DNA from: Dehalococcoidia bacterium
GTDB taxonomy: Bacteria; Chloroflexota; Dehalococcoidia; GIF9; AB-539-J10
Assembly (NCBI GenBank): GCA_003562555.1
Contig: PWUO01000311.1
Location: 1 to 7,976 of the forward strand
Direction of reading: 5' to 3'
DNA: 7,976 nucleotides
The position numbers were made by a program, and so were the translations under genes. Below are positions 1 to 5,078 of the stretch, piece after piece (within the stretch, counting starts at the first letter, position 1; each line of letters starts with the position of its first letter). Below the pieces are notes generated by a model. That model did not search any database and was not told the origin of the DNA. It was given only the letters and a program-made list of their open reading frames with translations.

Positions 1-334
1 GCCCTGGGCTACACACACGCTACAATGGGTGGGCACAGAGGGCTGCCACGGAGCAATCCGGAGCGAATCCCTTAAAACCATCCTCAGTTCGGATTGCAGG
101 CTGCAATCGCCTGCATGAAGTCGGAGCTGCTAGTAACCGCAGGTCAGCTATACTGCGGTGAATACGTTCTCGGGCCTTGTACACACCGCCCGTCACGCCA
201 TGGAAGCCGGAAACACCTGAAGTCGATGGGCCAACCCTTTATTGGGAGGCAGTTGCCGAGGGTGGAGCTGGTGACTGTGACGAAGTCGTAACAAGGCAGC
301 CGTACGGGAACGTGTGGCTGAATCACCTCCTTTC
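1..334 (+). rRNA. rrs: 16S ribosomal RNA, 3' part (5' part lies outside the window)
   Basis: This is the last ~330 nucleotides of small-subunit rRNA, corresponding roughly to E. coli positions 1210-1542. Visible landmarks are GGGCTACACACACGCTACAATGG near the start, TGTACACACCGCCCGTC at 179-195, AAGTCGTAACAAGG at about 283-296, the helix-45 hairpin with its GGAA loop, and the anti-Shine-Dalgarno CCTCC at 326-330. Helix 45 can pair fully (GCCGTACG/CGTGTGGC, with G-T wobbles). The decoding adenines equivalent to A1492/A1493 are present. Two oddities: the normally near-invariant TGGATCACCTCC reads TGAATCACCTCC, and helix 44 has a C-A opposition at the 1411/1489 equivalent. The exact 3' end is set by analogy to E. 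coli. No tRNA or 23S gene follows within the window. The ACACACACGC variant fits Chloroflexota as I recall it; I could not check this by search. Confidence 0.97.
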
Positions 335-341
335 AGGGAGT

Positions 342-361
342 TTCGGAGGTAACACTCCGGA
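342..361 (+). other. Hairpin just after the 16S 3' end
   Basis: CGGAG (344-348) pairs with CTCCG (355-359) around a six-base loop, and T343-G360 and T342-A361 can extend it to 7 bp. It starts about eight bases past the mature 16S end, where rRNA trailers normally fold for processing. It lacks a T-tract, so it is not an obvious terminator. Role inferred from position only. Confidence 0.4.
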
Positions 362-374
362 TTCCTAGGTCGGT

Positions 375-396
375 CGATGGGTACACGTATCCATCG
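375..396 (+). other. 22-base near-perfect palindrome in the 16S trailer
   Basis: CGATGGGTA (375-383) pairs with TATCCATCG (388-396) with a single G-T wobble, leaving a four-base loop. This is the strongest fold in the 16S-rny spacer. The flank is TTGATCAATCAAAG with no run of T, so it looks more like an RNA-processing or stabilising stem than an intrinsic terminator. A double-stranded protein-binding site is also possible. Confidence 0.5.
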
Positions 397-435
397 TTGA
401 TCAATCAAAGAACCAATTCCTTCCTTCCACTATTC

Positions 436-467
436 AGCAGTTAAGGTGCTTTCTTTTGCCTTTCTTG
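436..467 (+). terminator. Weak candidate terminator of the 16S transcript
   Basis: A short stem AGCA/TGCT (436-439 with 447-450) is followed by a T-rich tail (TTCTTTTGCCTTTCTTG). It lies inside a pyrimidine-rich stretch running from about 417 to 476. Four base pairs is weak, so the call relies mainly on the tail and on the separate promoter found downstream. Confidence 0.22.
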
Positions 468-511
468 CATCCTCCTCAAACCTATTCGCGCGTCCCGCAT
501 CGACCCGTCTG

Positions 512-541
512 TTGACTGTGCGTACGCAAAGGTCGTAATAT
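512..541 (+). promoter_or_regulatory. Sigma-70-type promoter for rny-ymdB
   Basis: TTGACT (512-517) and TAATAT (536-541) are separated by 18 bases, giving a predicted start near 548 and a leader of about 43 bases before the rny ATG. The -35 box matches consensus at five of six positions and the -10 box at four of six. It implies that rny can be transcribed independently of the rRNA gene just upstream. Confidence 0.55.
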
Positions 542-590
542 TCGGTCAACATGGGGTCGTCCCGTCAGGATATTCCGATGAGAAGGGAAA

Positions 591-2114
591 ATGGACTACA
601 TATATATATTGGTCGGGCTCTCCCTGCTGTTGGGCGGGCTCGTTGGCTATTACGTTCGACAACTTGTTGCGAATCAACAGATTCTTGGCACGCGAAAGGA
701 GGCCGAGCGCCTACTTACTGAAGCGACCACCAGGCATCGCGAGCTTCTTCGCGATGCCCGCGAGGAGGCTCGCAAGGTACGCAACGCCGCTGAAGCCGAG
801 AACAAAGAACATCGACTGCAACTGCAGCGTCTGGAAAACCGCCTCGATCAGAAGGAGGCGGCGATCGAGCGAAAGCTCGCCGCCATGGGCCGTCGCGAGA
901 AGGAACTGGACGATCGTGGAAGGGAACTTCAGCAGACGCGCGACGAGATCGACGACCTCAAGCGTCAGGAGATTCAGAAGCTGGAGCAAGTCTCCGGCGT
1001 GACTACTGACGAGGCACGTCGACTGTTGCTTGCGGCTCTTGAGGACGAAGTCAAGGAAGAGGCCGCACGACAGGTCCGGATCTGGGAGTCCCAGGTCAAG
1101 GAGGACGCCGAGCGTTCTGCCCAATACATCCTGGCCACTGCCATTCAGCGTTGCACCGCGGATGTCGTCTCCGAGACCACCGTCTCGACCGTGCCGCTTC
1201 CGTCCGACGAGATGAAGGGGCGGCTCATTGGTCGCGAGGGCAGGAACATCCGGGCCCTCGAGCAGGCCACCGGAGTCGACCTGATTATCGATGACACGCC
1301 CGAGATGGTCACTATCTCGAGTTTCGCACCTGTTCGCCGTGAGGTCGCAAGGGTGGCGCTCAGCAAGCTCATACTGGATGGACGTATTCATCCCGCTCGG
1401 ATTGAGGAAGTGGTCGACAAGGCGAAAGCTGAAGTGGAGGCGACCATCAAGGTGGAGGGCGAGAACGCGTGTTTCGAGGCGTCTGTCCCCGGTGTGCACC
1501 CTGAACTGGTGAAGCTGATTGGCCAGTTGAAGTATCGCACCAGCTACGGTCAGAACGTAATGCAACACAGCCTCGAGGTTGCCCACCTGTCCGGCATGAT
1601 TGCCGATGAAATCGGCGCCGAGGCCTCGGTCGCCCGAAGGGCTGGCCTTCTGCACGATATCGGCAAGGCTGTCGATTTCGAGGTCGAGGGCTCTCATGCG
1701 CTTATCGGCGCAAACCTCGTTCGGCAATGGGACAAGTCAGAGGAGATCGCCCAGGCCGTCAGTGAACATCATGGGGAAGTCCTCACTACCAGCACGCTCG
1801 GTTTCATCGTTGCAGCGGCCGATGCCATCAGTGGCTCACGGCCTGGCGCCCGCAGAGAATCCCTGGAGCAGTACCTTAAGCGCGTTCGCGAGCTTGAGGA
1901 GATAGCCACCGGATTCACTGGCGTCGAGAAGGCGTACGCAATCCAGGCCGGCCGTGAGGTACGTGTGCTGGTCAAGCCCGAGGAGACCGACGATCTGGGC
2001 GCTGTGCGCCTTGCGCGCGATATTTCGAAACGTATCGAGGAGTGCCTCACCTATCCGGGCCAGATACGCGTCGTAGTCGCTCGCCAGACTACAGCAGTCG
2101 ACTATGCCAAGTAG
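591..2114 (+). CDS. rny: Ribonuclease Y (membrane-anchored endoribonuclease)
   Basis: RNase Y is a membrane-bound endonuclease that starts mRNA decay and processes structured RNAs in bacteria lacking or supplementing RNase E. The 507-residue product is close to the usual ~520. It has an N-terminal membrane segment (about residues 5-22), a long charged coiled coil (about 30-135), a KH RNA-binding domain with GRLIGREGRNI at 210-220, and an HD hydrolase domain. Candidate metal ligands are H326, the H355-D356 pair in LLHDIGKA, H393/H394 and D411. ATG 591 follows AGAAGGG (581-587) with a short three-base gap; nearby upstream ATGs (551, 578) are out of frame. The next gene, a YmdB-type phosphodiesterase, begins within 20 bases, so the two are probably one operon; the same gene order occurs in Bacillus subtilis. 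Family assignment is very secure; roles in this organism are inferred. Confidence 0.97.
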   Translation: MDYIYILVGLSLLLGGLVGYYVRQLVANQQILGTRKEAERLLTEATTRHRELLRDAREEARKVRNAAEAENKEHRLQLQRLENRLDQKEAAIERKLAAMGRREKELDDRGRELQQTRDEIDDLKRQEIQKLEQVSGVTTDEARRLLLAALEDEVKEEAARQVRIWESQVKEDAERSAQYILATAIQRCTADVVSETTVSTVPLPSDEMKGRLIGREGRNIRALEQATGVDLIIDDTPEMVTISSFAPVRREVARVALSKLILDGRIHPARIEEVVDKAKAEVEATIKVEGENACFEASVPGVHPELVKLIGQLKYRTSYGQNVMQHSLEVAHLSGMIADEIGAEASVARRAGLLHDIGKAVDFEVEGSHALIGANLVRQWDKSEEIAQAVSEHHGEVLTTSTLGFIVAAADAISGSRPGARRESLEQYLKRVRELEEIATGFTGVEKAYAIQAGREVRVLVKPEETDDLGAVRLARDISKRIEECLTYPGQIRVVVARQTTAVDYAK

Positions 2115-2132
2115 AGGTTGTTCAAAGCTCCA

Positions 2133-2903
2133 GTGAGGATACTTGGCATTGGTGACGTGATTGGAAAGCCGGGCAGGCGTGCGTTGGGCATCGTCCTGCC
2201 CCAGCTACGCCAGGAGCATGCGGTCGATCTCATTATAGCCAACGGTGAGAACGTCGCGGGTGGTCTTGGCATCACTGTCAGCACACTCAACGAGCTCTAC
2301 GATGCCGGAGTCGATGTCGTCACCAGCGGGAATCACGTATGGCATCACCGGGAGATACTCGAGCTGCTTGACGATGACCAGCCCATCATCCGACCGCTGA
2401 ACTATCCACCAGCAGCTCCCGGCAGAGGATGGTACCTCAGGAACGGATTGCTGGTGGTGAACCTGATCGGCCGAACCTTTATGGCCAGTTATGACTGCCC
2501 GTTCCGCACGATGGATACGCTGCTGTCCAAGGTTCCTGACGGTACACGTGCAATCGTGGTTGACTTTCACGCGGAGGCCACTTCTGAGAAGGTGGCGCTT
2601 GGCAGATATCTCGACGGCAGGGTCGCCGCAGTTCTTGGTACGCACACGCACGTTGGGACAATCGACGTGCGATTACTTCCGGCGGGGACTGCGTATGTCT
2701 CCGATATTGGCATGACCGGCCCGTTTGACTCCGTCATTGGAGATGACCCTGAATCGGTGATCCAGAGGTTCCTGACGCAGATTCCCAGCCGCCTCGCGGT
2801 CGGCAGGGGTCCGGTCGAGTTCAACGCGGTTCTCGTGTCGATCGACGAGAGCGTGGGTAAAGCGACGGATATCCAGCGTCTCCACTGCGTAGTTGACCAG
2901 TGA
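2133..2903 (+). CDS. ymdB: YmdB-family metallophosphoesterase (TIGR00282), probable 2',3'-cyclic nucleotide phosphodiesterase
   Basis: Proteins of this family are dinuclear-metal phosphodiesterases. B. subtilis YmdB hydrolyses 2',3'-cyclic nucleotides, which arise from RNA breakdown, and affects biofilm and motility decisions. From the chosen start the product has 256 residues and shows the family's ligands in order: D8 (GIGDVIG), E39/N40 (ANGEN), N67/H68 (SGNHVW), H146 (DFHAE), and H171/H173 (GTHTHVG). The start is uncertain. GTG 2133 gives the canonical beginning MRILGIGD but lies 15 bases from AGAGG (2113-2117). TTG 2118, which would add five residues, touches that AGAGG directly. I prefer GTG on family grounds, with initiation probably coupled to termination of rny, whose stop at 2112-2114 lies just upstream. 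Substrate in this organism is inferred. Confidence 0.93.
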   Translation: MRILGIGDVIGKPGRRALGIVLPQLRQEHAVDLIIANGENVAGGLGITVSTLNELYDAGVDVVTSGNHVWHHREILELLDDDQPIIRPLNYPPAAPGRGWYLRNGLLVVNLIGRTFMASYDCPFRTMDTLLSKVPDGTRAIVVDFHAEATSEKVALGRYLDGRVAAVLGTHTHVGTIDVRLLPAGTAYVSDIGMTGPFDSVIGDDPESVIQRFLTQIPSRLAVGRGPVEFNAVLVSIDESVGKATDIQRLHCVVDQ

Positions 2904-2934
2904 TTGCCGGTCGGTGTAGTGACGCGCGTGGTCG

Positions 2935-3846
2935 TCAGTCGGGAGATGCAACCAGGCGGGCAGTGATCACCCTCTGTATGCCGGACAGGTCAGCTTCCGA
3001 CTTCACGTGTTCCCATCGCTCAGCCCGCCAAAGGGTGCGCATGACATCCTCCGCCTGAGCAGCTCCGACCTCAAGAAGCAGGTATCCACCTGGTTTCAGC
3101 ACACGAGGAGCCTCCTCACATAGACGGCGCACCACTGAAAGTCCGTCTGTGCCACCATCAAGCGCATGCCATGGCTCGTGATTCGCAATCTCAGGTGCGA
3201 GGAGACTCCGGTCGTCGGTGCGCACATAGGGCAGATTCGCGATTACGGCGTCGGTGGTGATGCCGATCATTGAGACGAGATCGCCTTGCGCAAACGCAAC
3301 CTGATGTGTCACGGCATGGCGTCTGGCGTTCTCCTGTGCGACGCGCAGTGCTTCCCGGGAGATGTCGAGTGCGAGTGTCCTCGAGCCGGCAATCTCGCAC
3401 GCGCGCGTGACCGCAATGACACCACTGCCGGTACCCACGTCAATGAGGTGCAACGGGTCGCATCCGCAAATGGATTGAGCTGAGAGTCTGTGGACACACT
3501 CAACGAGCAGTTCTGTTTCTGGACGCGGTATGAGTACTCGTGCATCAACGGAGAACCGGCGTCCGCGGAATATCGCGTGCCCCAGTATGTACTGAAGTGG
3601 CTCCCGCTGCAGTCTGCGCGCGAGGTAGGTGTCCAGAAGAGCCGACTCAACGGGCGACAGAGGGAGTTGCAGATTGCATAGCAGTGTGGTCAGTGACTGG
3701 TCGGTGACATGCTGCAGCAGCAGGCTTGCCTCCTGATGGGCCGATTCGATGCCGGCTTGCGACAGCGCGTGTGCACAATACTGCAAGGACGCCTGTATGC
3801 TACGAGGTCGAGCCAGCTTGCTGTAACGCGGCTGCGTTGAGTGCAT
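2935..3846 (-). CDS. prmC: Release factor glutamine N5-methyltransferase
   Basis: PrmC uses S-adenosylmethionine to methylate the glutamine of the GGQ motif in release factors, raising termination efficiency. The 303-residue product has a small helical N-terminal domain, the family signature REPLQYILG (82-89 region), VLIPRPETE (about 104-112), the SAM-binding loop DVGTGSG (136-142), acidic D161, and a catalytic-motif position reading NLPY (204-207) where most homologues have NPPY. It lies immediately downstream of prfA, its substrate gene, and starts inside prfA's last 47 bases if ATG 3846 is right. That start has only a weak upstream GGAC. TTG 3786 is an alternative that avoids the overlap but would trim part of the expected N-terminal helix. 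The open frame continues upstream to 4047, but that part is antisense-free shadow of prfA in another frame. The identity is secure; the effect of the NLPY change is unknown. Confidence 0.94.
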   Translation of the reverse strand: MHSTQPRYSKLARPRSIQASLQYCAHALSQAGIESAHQEASLLLQHVTDQSLTTLLCNLQLPLSPVESALLDTYLARRLQREPLQYILGHAIFRGRRFSVDARVLIPRPETELLVECVHRLSAQSICGCDPLHLIDVGTGSGVIAVTRACEIAGSRTLALDISREALRVAQENARRHAVTHQVAFAQGDLVSMIGITTDAVIANLPYVRTDDRSLLAPEIANHEPWHALDGGTDGLSVVRRLCEEAPRVLKPGGYLLLEVGAAQAEDVMRTLWRAERWEHVKSEADLSGIQRVITARLVASPD

Positions 3847-4867
3847 CAATGAGTTCGTCCAATTCGCCGTCCAGTACGCGCTCGATGTTGTGGAAGCTCT
3901 GTCCAATCCGATGGTCTGTGATGCGGTCCTGCGGAAAGTTGTACGTTCGCATCTTCTCGGAGCGATCGCCTGAACCGACCTGGCTGCGCCTGTCCTGCTC
4001 GATGCGGTCGGATTGCTCCCTGTTCTTGGCATCGAACAGCCTCGCACGGAGGACGGCCATCGCCTTCAACCGGTTCTTTAACTGGGAACGTTCATCCTGG
4101 CAGATGGCAACGACGCCCGTAGGCAGGTGCGTAAGGCGCACTGCAGTGGCTACCTTGTTCACATTTTGACCGCCCGCGCCGCCTGAGTGGAAGATATCCG
4201 TGCGAATTTCATCGGGATTGATGTCGATCTCGACATCCTCGACCTCGGGGAGAATGGCCACGGTTGCCGCGGAGGTGTGAATCCGACCCGACGCCTCGGT
4301 TGACGGGACGCGCTGTACTCGATGCACGCCGCGCTCGTACTTGAGACGGCTGTAGGCACCATGACCCCGGATCTCGAAGACAATCTCCTTGAAGCCCTTG
4401 GCGCCGCTCATGGTGCTGTCGATCACCTCGACATTCCAGTTCTGGCGCTGCGCGTAGCGGTTGTACATTCGGAAAAGGTCGGCTGCAAACAGCGACGCCT
4501 CTTCTCCACCGGTGCCGGCGCGAATCTCTACGATCACATTCTTTTCATCATTGGGATCGGTTTCAACCATGAAGGCTGTGAGCGACTCGGCAAGCTGATC
4601 ACGTCGCTGCTCCAGGGACAGCAATTCCTCCTTGGCGACATGCCGGAGGTCCGAGTCAGTCGTCTCGTTCAGCAGAGTCTGCACGTCCGCGAGCTCCTGT
4701 TCAGCCTCCAGATACGTTGCGTACGCGGTGGCTGCTGGTTGGAGCGACGCGTGTTCCTTGCCGAGCGATTGCAGGCTGGCGGAGTTTGTTGCGAATTCCG
4801 GCTGACTCATCAACTGCTCGATCTCAAGGTAGCGACGGTACATACGTTCGAGCTTCTCGTACTTCAT
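3800..4867 (-). CDS. prfA: Peptide chain release factor 1
   Basis: RF1 recognises UAA and UAG in the ribosomal A site and triggers peptide release. The 355-residue product has the usual length. It shows an N-terminal helical domain (about 1-100), the peptidyl-hydrolysis motif GGQ at 232-234 in SGGAGGQNVNK, and the tripeptide anticodon region PST at 188-190 in RVPSTEASGRIHTSA; this PxT form marks RF1 rather than RF2, which has SPF. ATG 4867 is preferred over the longer frame starting at 4948: it is preceded by GGAG with an eight-base gap, and it matches the normal RF1 beginning. The 4948 start also lies upstream of the predicted promoter. The 3' end overlaps prmC, whose product modifies Q234, so co-expression makes sense. 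Confidence 0.97.
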   Translation of the reverse strand: MKYEKLERMYRRYLEIEQLMSQPEFATNSASLQSLGKEHASLQPAATAYATYLEAEQELADVQTLLNETTDSDLRHVAKEELLSLEQRRDQLAESLTAFMVETDPNDEKNVIVEIRAGTGGEEASLFAADLFRMYNRYAQRQNWNVEVIDSTMSGAKGFKEIVFEIRGHGAYSRLKYERGVHRVQRVPSTEASGRIHTSAATVAILPEVEDVEIDINPDEIRTDIFHSGGAGGQNVNKVATAVRLTHLPTGVVAICQDERSQLKNRLKAMAVLRARLFDAKNREQSDRIEQDRRSQVGSGDRSEKMRTYNFPQDRITDHRIGQSFHNIERVLDGELDELIDALNAAALQQAGSTS

Positions 4868-4898
4868 GAATTGGTCTCCAGCCGCGCAGGCAGATACG

Positions 4899-4927
4899 AT
4901 TGTAGTATAGATGTGGGTGTCGTTCAA
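4899..4927 (-). promoter_or_regulatory. Sigma-70-type promoter for prfA-prmC
   Basis: Read on the minus strand, TTGAAC (4927-4922) and TACAAT (4904-4899) are separated by exactly 17 bases, each matching consensus at five or close to five positions. Transcription should begin near 4892, leaving a leader of about 25 bases that includes the GGAG ribosome-binding site. This position supports ATG 4867 as the prfA start. Confidence 0.7.
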
Positions 4928-5009
4928 AGAAGACACGCGAGGTGGCAACGGATCGTGATGTCCTCCGGGCCTGCGGACGGAAGCATGCGTGACGTTCTTT
5001 CACAGGCCT

Positions 5010-5038
5010 TTGCCGCTGACTACGTTAGCGAATATAAT
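5010..5038 (+). promoter_or_regulatory. Sigma-70-type promoter for abfD
   Basis: TTGCCG (5010-5015) and a perfect TATAAT (5033-5038) are separated by 17 bases. The predicted start near 5045 gives a leader of about 34 bases ahead of the ATG at 5079. This rules out the longer in-frame start at 4989, which would be upstream of the transcription start. Confidence 0.7.
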
Positions 5039-5061
5039 GCGTACCAGAGCGACTTGCTCAC

Positions 5062-5068
5062 AAGGAGG
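5062..5068 (+). promoter_or_regulatory. Strong ribosome-binding site deciding the abfD start
   Basis: AAGGAGG is fully complementary to the CCTCCTT at the 16S 3' end and sits ten bases before ATG 5079. It fixes this ATG as the start instead of the in-frame ATG at 4989. Confidence 0.8.
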
Positions 5069-5078
5069 AACCGGACTC

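Noticed and set aside
94..408. Four short open frames on both strands near the window start
   Set aside because: They lie in, or extend just past, the 16S rRNA gene, whose landmarks are unmistakable.
335..511. Possible tRNA in the 16S-rny spacer
   Set aside because: No T-loop (GTTCGA-like) with matching acceptor and anticodon stems could be found; the only clear folds are the two simple hairpins.
711..1727. 338-codon open frame antisense to rny
   Set aside because: It mirrors the codon structure of the strongly conserved RNase Y, has no RBS, and its product resembles no family I know.
3847..4047. Upstream extension of the prmC frame
   Set aside because: These 67 codons lie wholly within prfA and bear no resemblance to PrmC N-termini.
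4868..4948. Longer prfA start at 4948
   Set aside because: It lies upstream of the predicted prfA promoter, adds 27 residues not typical of RF1, and has a worse start context than ATG 4867.
4989..5078. Longer abfD start at 4989
   Set aside because: It precedes the TATAAT box at 5033-5038; AAGGAGG places the start at 5079, matching the family N-terminus.
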